NCBI GenBank assembly: GCA_045646905.1
Contig: JAZRLP010000023.1
Span: forward strand, 23,108 to 87,107
Reading direction: 5' to 3'
DNA length: 64,000 nt
DNA from: RGIG4079 sp045646905
GTDB lineage: Bacteria > Bacteroidota > Bacteroidia > Bacteroidales > Muribaculaceae
This document shows positions 1-10,550 of the stretch, one piece after another (within the stretch, counting starts at the first letter, position 1; each line of letters starts with the position of its first letter). The notes below the pieces were generated by a model. The model ran no database searches. It was not told the origin of the DNA and was given only the letters and a program-made list of their open reading frames with translations. The translations under genes were made by a program, and so were the position numbers.

Positions 1-537
1 ATGACTTATCAAGAAATCATAGATAAATATTATCCCGTAGGCACTCAGTGCCGCGGGATTTTTTTACAACACAGCCGTCAAGTGGCCGACAAAGCCCTTG
101 AAATTGCTCGTCGTTGCAATCTTGACATTCCGTTAGATATAGTTGAGACAGTAGCAATGCTTCATGATATAGGCATTTTCCTAACAAATGCCCCCGACAT
201 TGATTGCCATGGTTCGGAACATTACATTTGTCATGGAATTCTTGGCGCTGAACTCTTGCGCAAAGAGGGTTTTGATGAGGAGATTGCGCGCGTAGCCGAA
301 CGACACACCGGGGCTGGCCTCACCATCGACGACATTGACCGCCAACAACTACCCTTGCCACGCAAAGACTATTTACCCGAAACGATGCTCGAAAAACTCA
401 TTTGCTATGCCGACAAATTCTTCTCAAAAAGTGGCACAATGCAACAAAAGCCCCTCGACCGAGTAAGAGCATCAATGTCCCGCCACTCAGCCGACAGCCT
501 CACCCGCTTCGACGAGTTACACGATTTATTTAAATAG
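1..537 (+). CDS. HD-domain phosphohydrolase (178 aa)
   Basis: A small soluble HD-superfamily metal-dependent phosphohydrolase; the substrate is not predictable. The metal-site residues are visible: His24 in HSRQVADKA, the His55-Asp56 pair in MLHDIG, His70/His74/His78 in the following loop, and His102 in ERHTG. A later YADKFFSK segment is typical of this HDIG-type group. The ATG is the first base of the window and the N-terminus reads naturally, so the gene is probably complete, but an upstream in-frame start cannot be excluded. No signal peptide or membrane segment. It converges on the LptD gene with a 16-bp gap. A second unrelated-looking HD protein lies at 37818-38453. Confidence 0.85.
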   Translation: MTYQEIIDKYYPVGTQCRGIFLQHSRQVADKALEIARRCNLDIPLDIVETVAMLHDIGIFLTNAPDIDCHGSEHYICHGILGAELLRKEGFDEEIARVAERHTGAGLTIDDIDRQQLPLPRKDYLPETMLEKLICYADKFFSKSGTMQQKPLDRVRASMSRHSADSLTRFDELHDLFK

Positions 538-553
538 GTTGATTATTTGCGCT

Positions 554-3250
554 CTAATACCATGTCACGCCATTAGATGACGATGAGCGTTTGTTATACT
601 TAAGATCAGAGAGCATTGCCGATTTAACAGCAATGTTGAAGGTATAGGATTTATATGGGCCTACTGGCACAAAGCTTGCTCGCATCGTGAAGCAGTGCAA
701 GTCGCGCGACAGATTACAATTCATATATGCAAGTTTGCCTGTATCAAAATTAAAACTTGCCGTAAATCCAAAATTCCAATTCTTGGTGGGGCGTATATTC
801 CCCGAGAAGCTCAAGTTTTGCGTTATTTTACCCTTATACTCAAGTTTTTCTTTATCAAACTGACCATAGCCATAACTTATCGAATAATTCATGGTTAAGT
901 TCCATGGCACAGTCCATTTCATATAACCTTCATCGTCAGTGGCCACATCGCTTTTCTTTTTAGAGAAGGGCGAACGACTTTCGTCTTCGGTCGATGAGTC
1001 ATCATCGGCCATTTCATCATCGGGAGTCTCTTCATCGCCTGCAACACTTCCATCACCTTTTTTCTTGCGCTTAAATGTGTCGTTGTTGAATGTATAAGAG
1101 AACGATGTACCTGTACTTGACAATCGGCCCCAGCCTTTACCTGCTTCCCAGCGAGGTATATTTACACGCACTGGATTGCCATACTCATTTAACTGATAGG
1201 TGTAAACATCCCACACAGCCGATAAGTTAAGATTGAAATTCTTCACTAATCGAAGGTTGATTGAGGTATTGAGGTTACTCCAATTTAACGAGTCGGCAGC
1301 GAAGTTATAACTTTGCGAGATGGTAAAGTTCTCAATCAATGAAATCTTCTTTTCGCCTATGCTATCATTATCACTCCTCACTTTCATTTCAAGGTTGTTG
1401 GCCAACGACACCGATATTGCCCCTGTTTTTCCTTGTCCGGGCACGCCAAATAGGCTATTGGGGAACAACGAATATTTCCTTGTTTGCTCTTTGCCATTCA
1501 CATCGACATAACTATAACTATCATAATAGCCAAAGAAACTTGATGAGAAGTCGGGCGCACCAGTAAATGTGATTGTAGGAGTCAATACATGTCGTATCAT
1601 TTTCACCTTTTTACCCAAGAATGGCAATGGCTGGTAGAAACCATAAATCTTGGTATCGAGCGACATCGACGCCGAGAAATCCCACACATTGTAGAAATTA
1701 TATACGGTATCGCACACCTCGGCTGCCGCATTGGGATCCCATTGACGACGCACCTTGTTGGTATACATGCGGTCGGTAAGCGAAATTTGTGGCGTGAAAT
1801 TGATATATTTAAACAAGTTGAATGTGGCCGAAATGGGCACCGAATGGCGCATTCCGTTTCGCCAATCTTTCACCAGATTCTTATTAAAAAATTCATCTTG
1901 TTTAGCAGTCAACGAGTTTTGGAATTGGCCCGAATATGACATTCTAATTTTTTCATACCACTTCTCCTCACCCACAGCGCGTTTTCGCTTAAATGGATAC
2001 ACCTGCGACATTGATATAGTGAAGTTGGGGAACGACACGCTCAAGGTAGAGTCTTGTGTGCGTTGAGCCACATTGAGAGTTGTTGACAACGACCATTTTG
2101 ACTGTGGGAAACGATAGGTTAAATTCACCGAACTACTTTTGGTATTTTCGGTAAATGCATTGCTATAATAACTATTCAAGTCGTTACGCGAATACCCACT
2201 TGTAGTGAAGTTTACACTTGCCGAGAAGTTTAGATTGGGGTTAGCTTTAGAGTCTTGCGAATGTTGCCAAAGAACCTGGAAGTTGGTTTGTTTTGAGTAG
2301 TCGGGCATCCCTTTATCGCCATAAACCGATTTGAGATAACTAATGTTGAAATTACCCGAAAATTTATATCGCTTCACATAATTTGACCGCGCTTGCAATC
2401 CCCACGAACCCTTTGTATAAAGTTCGCCAGTAAGCGCCAAGTCAATATTATCGTTTATTGCAAAGTAATATCCCCCATCGCGCAAATAAAATCCTCGTTG
2501 ATAGTCTTCGCCAAATGTTGGCACCAATATACCCGAAGAATATTTTTTTGAAAATGGGAAATAGCCAAAAGGCACTGCCAACGGCAATGGCAATCCCGAG
2601 AGCACCATATATGCCGGACCGGTCACAATATCTTGATTGGGACGCACCTTGGCTTGAGTTAATTGGAAATAGAAGTGAGGACAATCGTGTTGATCACAAG
2701 TTGTATAACGACCATTCTTGATGTAATAGGTATCATCTTCCATTTTTTTAGTCTCACCACCAGTGAGATAACCCTCTCCCTGCTCGGTAATAACATTTGT
2801 GATATACCCTCTCTTCGACTTGAAGTTATACTTCATCGTTTCGGTTTCATAAGTGGCTCCACCCTCATCAAACACAGGCTTCCCAACCCATTCTCCCAAT
2901 GAATCTTTTCGCCCCACTGCATACACGAGGCTATTTTTCATATCCATATCGATTTGGTCGGCATCAAGTTTGAGTTTTCCATATGTCACAGCACCTTTGC
3001 CATACATATAAACCCTATTATCGCCCGTCATCACAATCGAATCTTGTGATGAGAAAACCACCTGATTATCCAAATCAACCTTTACTCGACGAATGCGCGA
3101 CTTTTGTGTCGTGTCGAATGGTGCCACGCTCTCTTTTTTGACAATAGAATCAACACCGATGGCATCAACCTCATTTTTAGGCGATTGCGCACCGACATTA
3201 AATGCCAATAACATCAACAAAATTAATATATAGAATTGAGAGCGTCTCAA
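554..3250 (-). CDS. lptD: LptD/OstA-like LPS-assembly outer-membrane protein
   Basis: 898 aa. The N-terminal signal peptide runs to about residue 21 (ending NVGAQS). It is followed by an OstA/LptA-like beta-jellyroll region (about residues 55-200, with DNRVYMYGKGAVTYG and KLKLDADQI motifs) and a long beta-barrel rich in alternating aromatic strands, ending in an aromatic residue (GVTWY). This is the architecture of Bacteroidetes LptD, which inserts LPS into the outer leaflet with LptE. A Glu/Asp/Ser-rich acidic insert (about residues 735-770) interrupts the barrel, probably as a loop. It lies on the same strand as the TamL-TamB pair, 187 bp downstream of TamL, with its own -7 box upstream. 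Assignment is by architecture; cysteine pairing was not analysed. Confidence 0.88.
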   Translation of the reverse strand: MRRSQFYILILLMLLAFNVGAQSPKNEVDAIGVDSIVKKESVAPFDTTQKSRIRRVKVDLDNQVVFSSQDSIVMTGDNRVYMYGKGAVTYGKLKLDADQIDMDMKNSLVYAVGRKDSLGEWVGKPVFDEGGATYETETMKYNFKSKRGYITNVITEQGEGYLTGGETKKMEDDTYYIKNGRYTTCDQHDCPHFYFQLTQAKVRPNQDIVTGPAYMVLSGLPLPLAVPFGYFPFSKKYSSGILVPTFGEDYQRGFYLRDGGYYFAINDNIDLALTGELYTKGSWGLQARSNYVKRYKFSGNFNISYLKSVYGDKGMPDYSKQTNFQVLWQHSQDSKANPNLNFSASVNFTTSGYSRNDLNSYYSNAFTENTKSSSVNLTYRFPQSKWSLSTTLNVAQRTQDSTLSVSFPNFTISMSQVYPFKRKRAVGEEKWYEKIRMSYSGQFQNSLTAKQDEFFNKNLVKDWRNGMRHSVPISATFNLFKYINFTPQISLTDRMYTNKVRRQWDPNAAAEVCDTVYNFYNVWDFSASMSLDTKIYGFYQPLPFLGKKVKMIRHVLTPTITFTGAPDFSSSFFGYYDSYSYVDVNGKEQTRKYSLFPNSLFGVPGQGKTGAISVSLANNLEMKVRSDNDSIGEKKISLIENFTISQSYNFAADSLNWSNLNTSINLRLVKNFNLNLSAVWDVYTYQLNEYGNPVRVNIPRWEAGKGWGRLSSTGTSFSYTFNNDTFKRKKKGDGSVAGDEETPDDEMADDDSSTEDESRSPFSKKKSDVATDDEGYMKWTVPWNLTMNYSISYGYGQFDKEKLEYKGKITQNLSFSGNIRPTKNWNFGFTASFNFDTGKLAYMNCNLSRDLHCFTMRASFVPVGPYKSYTFNIAVKSAMLSDLKYNKRSSSSNGVTWY

Positions 3251-3277
3251 AAGTTTAATTCACTTTATTTCAAAATG

Positions 3278-3285
3278 CAAAGATA
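3278..3285 (-). promoter_or_regulatory. -7 promoter box for lptD
   Basis: The minus strand reads TATCTTTG here, an exact match to the Bacteroidetes TAnnTTTG -7 box, 28 bp before the lptD start. No good TTTG -33 partner at the usual spacing was found, so the call rests on the -7 box alone. Confidence 0.4.
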
Positions 3286-3437
3286 GTAAATCGTAAGGGA
3301 TTAGACCTCATATTTACCCCTTTTTAACTTGATTATAGATTTTACAACCTAAAAATACAATCGAGAAAATCATTTCGCTTTCCTACGCCACACATTAACT
3401 GTGCCTAATATGCTTATGCGTGAGCAATTAGCCTGGA

Positions 3438-5735
3438 TTAAAACGGATACCCTATCGCAAGATGAAATGCCCACGAATCTTTAAATGATTTCATATTAAA
3501 ATACCCTCTTTTGCCAGTATCATAAGGAGCATGTAGTGCTATACCTAGATCGGCACGAACAACAAGCATTTCCATATCAAATCGCAACCCTACACCTGTT
3601 CCCAATGCCAAATCGCGCAAGAATCGTGAGCCCACCAATGTTCCGCCAGGGCGTTGTGGGTCATCTTCAAGCAACCACACATTCCCTGCATCAACAAAAA
3701 ATGCGCCTTTAAACATTCCATAAATAGGGAATCGATATTCCACATTTGCCTCAAACTTAAATGTACCTGTTTGGTCAAAATAATTATCGGCCGATGCCCC
3801 TGGAGCTCGATATGTACCAGGCCCAATACTTCTCACGGCAAAACCACGCACCGAGTTTGCTCCTCCCACATAAAACTGCTCACTATATGGCACTTGCGAT
3901 GAATTACCATAGGCATGCGCCGCTCCTACAGCGGCCCGAGTATAAAACCAATGATTGCCTCCAAGTCGGCAATTAAACACCACTTGTGTTGAGCCTTTTA
4001 CAAATTGCGAGAACGGAGTATTAAACAATTTTTTCTCCCCATCACTACCAGCGAGTTCCCACAACGACCAGAACAAATTACCTGCTTCTTGCACCGAAAA
4101 TTGCCAATTTATGGCGTTATTTCTATCTATCTTGCGATCATATGTGTAGGAATAGGCTATTTGAGGAATAAATTGATCCTTAAAACTTTGTGCTACTGCA
4201 AGATTCTCGCCCATTATTGAGTCAAAATCGGCCGTAGTATTTATGAGTTTGGTATATGTAATTTTCCCTAATGTGAGAGTATTGGTCGAATATCTCGTTG
4301 CCTGCCAATCATAACTCATGGCTACATTAAACTGTCCCATCTTAAAATAGTGAGGGCGATTAAGTATTTCAGCATCAAGCGAAATTCGTGTCCAATTCAG
4401 TTCACGACGGCGCCGGGGGATAAACTTGGGAGCGAGCAATCGAGGGAATGATAGCGATGTATTAATCCCAAATTCATAAGAATTAAATATCGAACTTCTA
4501 TTACGCCCCGTTTGCCATTCATAAGCACCCACAAGGCTCACATTCAATTGTTCTCCACCTCCAAACAGGTTCTTATGAGTCAATCCCAATGACAGCCCTG
4601 GCCCCAAATAACTATTTGATTTTGAGGCAACATTCACTTCTACGCTTGCCTCAAGAGCAGCATCTTGAGTGCAATCAATTTCCACATTGAGTTTATTATC
4701 AGCGCTAAGCGTGTCGGGCACTACTGCAATGTTTATATCTTTAAAAATACCCATTCGCGACAGATAGGTCTGCGTGCGATTCATATCACGCACCGAGAAT
4801 GTCTTACCCTCCCTAAATGTCACACATTCTTGGATTAACTGATGTCGAAACCTAATAGGTTGCATCTGCACAATAGTTGCTCGTTGAGTTAAAATCGTGT
4901 CGGGTGTTCCCCCTCCTTCATAACGATTTATTTTAACCGTCACATCGCCTGTCACATATCGCTTTAGTGCATCGCTTGGCACATCATCGGCTATAATCAT
5001 TCGCAACGCTATACTCTGTTGCGCGAGGGTACTATCGGCAAGATACTCAATATAATCGGGGCGAAAATAATAATACCCTTTATTTCTCACTTGGTTCGCG
5101 ATTTCGGTACGCAATTGAGCAAGCGAATCGGTGCAATAACGCACTCCTTTAGTAAGCATCTTTGACCTTATCGTTATTGAATCAATGATATGATTAAGGT
5201 GATTTGTATCGGGAAGCAGTTCGATTGAATCAATATGATAAACTGGCCCAGTTTTCACATCATAAGCCACCTTTACCTTTTTAGGATTTTTACCTTGAAT
5301 CAATTTATAATCTACAACCGAACTAAAATATCCGTTATTTTCGAGTATCTCATCAATCATTTTGGTACGCAACTCGGGGCGCACATCGGACAAAAGCACT
5401 GGCTCTTCAACTAATTTTTCATACAACCACCCCTTCAAACCAGTCGCTTCGCTGTTCCAATTATTATATACCCATAATCCCACAGGGAACGGATGGCGTA
5501 TCGATGGCGAAATCAAGCTATTGTTAGGGGCAACATTTACAGCCTCTTTTATTTGCGACTTCACATCCGACGGCAATTTCTCATCATCGAGCGTAGTGAT
5601 TTCCACGCCTTTCACTCCGGTATAAAGTGGGTCATCAATGCTTAATCGCTTTGTGGTTGAGCACGAAGCCACACTCATTGCAATTGATAATGCAACGACC
5701 ACTCTACTCAATATTTTCGCCACTTTCATTCTCAT
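3438..5735 (-). CDS. tamL: TamL: lipidated TamA-like Omp85 protein
   Basis: 765 aa. It starts with a lipoprotein signal (hydrophobic stretch, then SVASC with Cys at about residue 25) followed by POTRA-like repeats and an Omp85 (bacterial surface antigen D15) barrel from about residue 380. The barrel has the diagnostic VGGANSVRGF motif and ends in Phe (IGYPF). Bacteroidetes carry TamA homologues with a lipid anchor, known as TamL, paired with TamB; the TamB gene is directly upstream and overlaps by 4 bp (ATGA), which supports this. Met1 (MRMK) is used; Met3 is an equally possible start. The protein would act in the outer membrane in protein or lipid assembly. A second lipidated Omp85 paralogue is at 45578-47902. 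Confidence 0.85.
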   Translation of the reverse strand: MRMKVAKILSRVVVALSIAMSVASCSTTKRLSIDDPLYTGVKGVEITTLDDEKLPSDVKSQIKEAVNVAPNNSLISPSIRHPFPVGLWVYNNWNSEATGLKGWLYEKLVEEPVLLSDVRPELRTKMIDEILENNGYFSSVVDYKLIQGKNPKKVKVAYDVKTGPVYHIDSIELLPDTNHLNHIIDSITIRSKMLTKGVRYCTDSLAQLRTEIANQVRNKGYYYFRPDYIEYLADSTLAQQSIALRMIIADDVPSDALKRYVTGDVTVKINRYEGGGTPDTILTQRATIVQMQPIRFRHQLIQECVTFREGKTFSVRDMNRTQTYLSRMGIFKDINIAVVPDTLSADNKLNVEIDCTQDAALEASVEVNVASKSNSYLGPGLSLGLTHKNLFGGGEQLNVSLVGAYEWQTGRNRSSIFNSYEFGINTSLSFPRLLAPKFIPRRRRELNWTRISLDAEILNRPHYFKMGQFNVAMSYDWQATRYSTNTLTLGKITYTKLINTTADFDSIMGENLAVAQSFKDQFIPQIAYSYTYDRKIDRNNAINWQFSVQEAGNLFWSLWELAGSDGEKKLFNTPFSQFVKGSTQVVFNCRLGGNHWFYTRAAVGAAHAYGNSSQVPYSEQFYVGGANSVRGFAVRSIGPGTYRAPGASADNYFDQTGTFKFEANVEYRFPIYGMFKGAFFVDAGNVWLLEDDPQRPGGTLVGSRFLRDLALGTGVGLRFDMEMLVVRADLGIALHAPYDTGKRGYFNMKSFKDSWAFHLAIGYPF

Positions 5736-8700
5736 TGTTTTTTCTCTTTACCAAATAGGTCTCTCAACGACTTAAGCTTGCGTTTATACACAAAACCCAC
5801 ACCCGTTTGTGTTATTTCCCCCTCAAGAACACTTTCAAAGCCCACTTGACGGAATAATTTCACATACATCGTTCCACTCTTGTTGAGCATATATTCAAAC
5901 GAGATATCGTTTATCAAGTTTTGTGAAAAATTCTCATCAACATCGGCATCGGTCGAATAATTTCCACCCACTACAATCTTGAAACGATCGTTAAACAATG
6001 TCTTTGACACCTTGTAACTATAACTCGTTGCCTTCGATTTATTTCCATCGACAGTTTTATCATATTGATCAATCCCGAATGAAATATCTACAAACCCAAT
6101 ATTGTTTGCTGCCCAAGTATTTAATCTCGATTCAACAAACGAATATAGTGGATTTCCTACTAAATTGGTGTTCCCTTTTGAACCCGAGCCCGAATAAACA
6201 TTATACAACAACATATTCATTGCTTGACTGGCTCGTTGTTCGGCACTCATCGATGAGAGTTCGTTGGTTATCGTAATATCATCTGGAGCCGATAGGTCAA
6301 AGGCTACATTCATATTTTCCAAACTATTTGTAACCGAGAGTTTCACTTTAAAATCAACCAAACGCGAGTCTTGTCCCTCGCGAGTAACATTGGCTTTCAA
6401 ATCATCTACAGCCGATAAGCTCAATGTGGGGTTAAGTATATCGCCATTAAATGCCACATAACTTCCTTCGTCAAAATTAAATAACTTTTCCGACATCAAT
6501 GGTGGTGTATATCGCACAAAACCTTTATTAATCGTGTATCGACCTGTTACTCGGCTATCGTCCATCTTGTCGAGCGAGTAATTCAATGTTCCACTACCTT
6601 GCAACTGCACTTTGTTTTTACCATCGGCCGAAAGATCTACATTTAATGTTGTCCCCTCCGACACTATCAACGCTACATCAAGGTCCATTTGCATTGCTAC
6701 AATTGGCTGCTCAGTTTCTTCTACATGAGTAGTATCGGAGAATTTCACAAACTTCACCATATTTTCGGTGCTATATGATGTTATTGCCGAGGTTGCCGAG
6801 GGCATTATATAGGTGACATTTGAACCCGACAATAAATCGATTGTTGCATCAACATCCAAATGCGACAAATCACCTTGCACATCGGCATCTACATCAACAA
6901 ATCCCTTTCCATACACATCGGCACGGCGCGATTTATTGCTTCCCACAATCTGCATATTGCGTGCCTTTAGATTCAAGTCAATCTTGGGCGCAGATAATTC
7001 TTTTATATCAACAGTGCCATTTACCTTTAACGGATTTTTATTTACTCCAGTTATGCCAAAATCGTTAAATGCCACCACATTATCTTCTACAGGAATTTCT
7101 ACCTCCGAGAAGTTCAGCGGAGTGCCAGTCATACCCACCAACACTGCAGCCGAGTCAAAATCGAGTTTACCATTTAGTATAGGGGCATTGCTATCGCCTG
7201 TTATTGTCATCACACCATTTAATGTTCCACTCAATGTTGCAATATTATTAGGCAGCATAGGATTCAGCACTTTTAATGGGAAATGAATCATCGAGAAATC
7301 GAGCATTAACGGATTTTGGCTCGTGCTATCGTTGAGATTTCCTGCAATCGTCATCGTTTTTTCTCCATCAACCATAAGCGCTGCCTTCGCCTTGATTTGA
7401 CCAGCATCATCGGTGCTCACTCCTAAATCAGCAACAAACGACCCCACTCGTTCTTTCCCCACGATGAAATCATCAAGCGACACCATGCCATCGCCATTCA
7501 AGCGACCTCCGTGCCAATTAATCTTCATATCGGCCGACATATCACCTTTTATAGGTGGAGCATATGGGTTAAATGCTATCAACTCGGCAAGTTTAAGGTC
7601 TTTTATCTTCACATGCAAGTCTTCTTGTTCTCCATCGTGCGACTCGCCGTGAGCCGTAAATATATTGATTGAACTTGTCGAATTTTTCATCACCACATCG
7701 GCATCGACATGATGTGTGTACATGTTATACTCTATGAAGTTTTCGTCGTTTATATCCCACGATTTATATGCAAGCATTGGTGTTTCGGGGAATAATTCAA
7801 ACCTCACAAGCGAATCGCCCACTTGCGCCAATGCCCCTATGTTATACCCCTCTTCACCTGCGATATTGCGTTGTTGCAAATGTGCCGAAACCAAATCGTC
7901 GGCCAAATATCCATCGATTGTCACATGCGCAAACTCGTCAAATGTACCTGGGCGATTACCTACCGACGCATTATACATCAATATTTTATCATATTGATTG
8001 GCAGTAACACTAATCGTATCGAGTCGTGTAGTGCCCATCTTATATTCATATACATGTGCCGACAAATTAATCATCGAGTCATTACTCAACTTTAGCGACA
8101 TGCGATTAAATGATTGATCCATCGATGCCAAATATTGCGCCAACAAATTTTGTGAGCCTGCTTTCATTACCATGTTAAAGCGTGGCATTGCTTGTTGAAT
8201 TTGCTCTACATCAATCTTTCGTGCATCTATCTGACGCGACAACACATCGGCAAGTTTCCCCACCTTTGAGGCCAACGAATCAACCTTGTCGGTAGTACTC
8301 AAAAAAGCATACATATCATTATTGCGCATGGCTAAATTGATAACCGAGTCAGAGGCCATCACCTTGGCATTAATATCCTTGACGGCAAGATTGAGCGAAT
8401 CGCTACGCCAATCCATATCATCAACCTGCAACATTCCCCTTACCTTGCGTGCTTCCACATCAAGCGCACCCTTACTGTTAAAGAGCATAGTTAACGAGGC
8501 TTGCTCTTTGGTCATTCCAAGTGCATAGAAATCAAGAGAACGGATATCGGCATTCACATCCCACTCCAATGAGGTCTTGTCAAATTTACAACATGCCATA
8601 AAATCAAAGTCAGCACCCTCATTCTCAGAACACAATGCAACCTCGGCATTATGATTTTTCATCATCACATGCGCCGCAATATCCTTATATTCATCGCCCT

Positions 8701-10435
8701 GATACTCAATATATTCAATATCGGCTTGAGCATCAATAACCATATTGCGATTAAATGGGTTATAATGCTTTCCATTAGCGTCCAACCTTCCCGACACTCG
8801 CTTAACCCCCATCTTGGGCATAAATGCATCAATAGGAAATTCTATCAATTCCACATTGAGGTCATACCCTTCGGCACGGCTATTCCACATCGCTTCCATT
8901 GCCAGGTCTCCGCCACGAGTATGGGCATCAATCGTACCCTCAATAAGCCCTGGAGAGAAATCCACATTCCCAGCAAGCGACATTTTAGGTAACACAAATA
9001 ATTCATCGGCATCATCACCTATAAATGCGTTAACAAAATCGGCATCAACGATTTCACCGCTAACCCCCAATTCGCCTCGCATATGATTAAAATCGGTCAC
9101 ATTTGCCACATAACCCTTGGCGTCAACATTTACGCGGCCATTCAAATCGGCTTGCAACTTATTTATTGTAAGATGCTTTAACGAACCTTCCAAGTTCACA
9201 TCTACAAACAATTTATCGTGCATTGGCATTCCTCGCATCATTGTCTTATAAGCTGGGAACATTGTTGCCACATCGGCTATGCCCACCTCGCCATTACCTA
9301 TCAGCAACATTTGTGATTGCTCAAATGTGCCCACCATGCCTAATTTTCCGTCGGCTATAAGATGTGAGTTATTGGTTCTCACATCAAATTGGCGCAAATA
9401 CATTGCATTCTCATCGAGAGCAAATTCACCTTGACCATACAATCTTATACCACATCGTTCTTGTGCTGTAAAGTGCCTTATGGGGATAGAAATTTCCGAC
9501 GCTTTATTATAGAATGATGCTATTTTCAAGTCAAGGCTATCAACCTGTATGTAATTGAAATCCAATCCAGGCATAGGCTCAACATTGGCCAACGCATATA
9601 ATGCTTTAGATTTTATAAAATCAATCGAGTCAACCATTATGGTCCACGGCGCTGATGGTTTCTCATCTTCTTTTGATGGCAATGCCTCGGCTGTAGATGC
9701 TATATAAGTCGCATCAAGTTCCACGCCCTGCACAAGCTCAACAACAACTTTTTGCTCGCCTAAATCAACCTCCATATTTTTCACCAAAGCATCAACAAAA
9801 TGCGTTGAAAGCGAATCAATATTAGCCTCTAATGCCATGTGATAGGTAAAGTCGCGCAAATGCAAATCTTTTGCTTTGATTTTCCATGGAGCAGATTGCG
9901 ACTGCGCTGTGTCGGCAACTGCAGGCATCGTATCATTTTTCAATATCAAATCTACTCGTCCACCTTGTATCTCGGCTTGCGTGAGATTGATATCACTTGA
10001 AGCAAGGCCCACCGACGCATCTTCAATAGACAATCTTGATGCAATAATCTTCATAAACATCGCCGAATCGACATTTCCCATACGATATCGAGCATCAACC
10101 AACGAAGCCTCATCGACTTCTACACGGCCATATAACAACGGCATCAACGCCACCGATGCAGTGACCTTCTTTGCAGCAATAAGTGTATCATTTTGAGGTT
10201 CTACTACCGACAACCCTTCAAGTTGCACATCTAAAGGGAAGTCAATCGAAAGGTGATTAAGAGCCACTTTCACATCTCCCGATGCGTTTACTCGCGACAC
10301 CAACTCGACTCTCAACTTATCTTGAAACCAATCGGAATAAGCAACCTGCACAATACCCAAGACCAATAATAGCAATGCTACTACTGTCCAAAACATTGTT
10401 TTTAATATATTTGCTATGACCCGTTTCAATTTCAA
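5732..10435 (-). CDS. tamB: TamB-like translocation/assembly protein
   Basis: 1567 aa, an AsmA/TamB-family giant. A single N-terminal membrane anchor (about residues 13-32, VVALLLLVLGIVQVAY) is followed by more than 1000 residues of beta-rich repeats and a C-terminal TamB domain (from about residue 1150, with FVDISFGIDQYD near residue 1475). The family forms a periplasm-spanning hydrophobic groove that partners TamA/TamL and is thought to move lipid or assist outer-membrane protein insertion. The final codons overlap the TamL start (ATGA). A TTTG-N20-TAAATTTG promoter lies 18 bp upstream, so TamB-TamL is a two-gene unit. Confidence 0.88.
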   Translation of the reverse strand: MKLKRVIANILKTMFWTVVALLLLVLGIVQVAYSDWFQDKLRVELVSRVNASGDVKVALNHLSIDFPLDVQLEGLSVVEPQNDTLIAAKKVTASVALMPLLYGRVEVDEASLVDARYRMGNVDSAMFMKIIASRLSIEDASVGLASSDINLTQAEIQGGRVDLILKNDTMPAVADTAQSQSAPWKIKAKDLHLRDFTYHMALEANIDSLSTHFVDALVKNMEVDLGEQKVVVELVQGVELDATYIASTAEALPSKEDEKPSAPWTIMVDSIDFIKSKALYALANVEPMPGLDFNYIQVDSLDLKIASFYNKASEISIPIRHFTAQERCGIRLYGQGEFALDENAMYLRQFDVRTNNSHLIADGKLGMVGTFEQSQMLLIGNGEVGIADVATMFPAYKTMMRGMPMHDKLFVDVNLEGSLKHLTINKLQADLNGRVNVDAKGYVANVTDFNHMRGELGVSGEIVDADFVNAFIGDDADELFVLPKMSLAGNVDFSPGLIEGTIDAHTRGGDLAMEAMWNSRAEGYDLNVELIEFPIDAFMPKMGVKRVSGRLDANGKHYNPFNRNMVIDAQADIEYIEYQGDEYKDIAAHVMMKNHNAEVALCSENEGADFDFMACCKFDKTSLEWDVNADIRSLDFYALGMTKEQASLTMLFNSKGALDVEARKVRGMLQVDDMDWRSDSLNLAVKDINAKVMASDSVINLAMRNNDMYAFLSTTDKVDSLASKVGKLADVLSRQIDARKIDVEQIQQAMPRFNMVMKAGSQNLLAQYLASMDQSFNRMSLKLSNDSMINLSAHVYEYKMGTTRLDTISVTANQYDKILMYNASVGNRPGTFDEFAHVTIDGYLADDLVSAHLQQRNIAGEEGYNIGALAQVGDSLVRFELFPETPMLAYKSWDINDENFIEYNMYTHHVDADVVMKNSTSSINIFTAHGESHDGEQEDLHVKIKDLKLAELIAFNPYAPPIKGDMSADMKINWHGGRLNGDGMVSLDDFIVGKERVGSFVADLGVSTDDAGQIKAKAALMVDGEKTMTIAGNLNDSTSQNPLMLDFSMIHFPLKVLNPMLPNNIATLSGTLNGVMTITGDSNAPILNGKLDFDSAAVLVGMTGTPLNFSEVEIPVEDNVVAFNDFGITGVNKNPLKVNGTVDIKELSAPKIDLNLKARNMQIVGSNKSRRADVYGKGFVDVDADVQGDLSHLDVDATIDLLSGSNVTYIMPSATSAITSYSTENMVKFVKFSDTTHVEETEQPIVAMQMDLDVALIVSEGTTLNVDLSADGKNKVQLQGSGTLNYSLDKMDDSRVTGRYTINKGFVRYTPPLMSEKLFNFDEGSYVAFNGDILNPTLSLSAVDDLKANVTREGQDSRLVDFKVKLSVTNSLENMNVAFDLSAPDDITITNELSSMSAEQRASQAMNMLLYNVYSGSGSKGNTNLVGNPLYSFVESRLNTWAANNIGFVDISFGIDQYDKTVDGNKSKATSYSYKVSKTLFNDRFKIVVGGNYSTDADVDENFSQNLINDISFEYMLNKSGTMYVKLFRQVGFESVLEGEITQTGVGFVYKRKLKSLRDLFGKEKKQ

Positions 10436-10452
10436 AGTTACTTATAATCAAG

Positions 10453-10484
10453 CAAATTTAATTCAAAAACATCGTTTATGCAAA
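10453..10484 (-). promoter_or_regulatory. Promoter of tamB-tamL
   Basis: On the minus strand a TTTG -33 element (10484-10481) and a TAAATTTG -7 element (10460-10453) are separated by exactly 20 bp, matching the Bacteroidetes sigma-ABfr consensus. Transcription would begin close to the ATG at 10435. Confidence 0.6.
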
Positions 10485-10550
10485 TAAAAAACATGCGCAA
10501 TAGACCCATATCATCCATTGCGCACATTTATTCATTATCTCACTTTATGT

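Noticed and set aside
6813..7286. 157-codon plus-strand ORF inside tamB
   Set aside because: Antisense shadow of a long, well-supported coding frame; low-complexity Ser/Thr/Pro translation and no own promoter.
8651..9086. Two overlapping plus-strand ORFs of 113 and 90 codons in tamB
   Set aside because: Shadow frames; tamB is continuous through the region.
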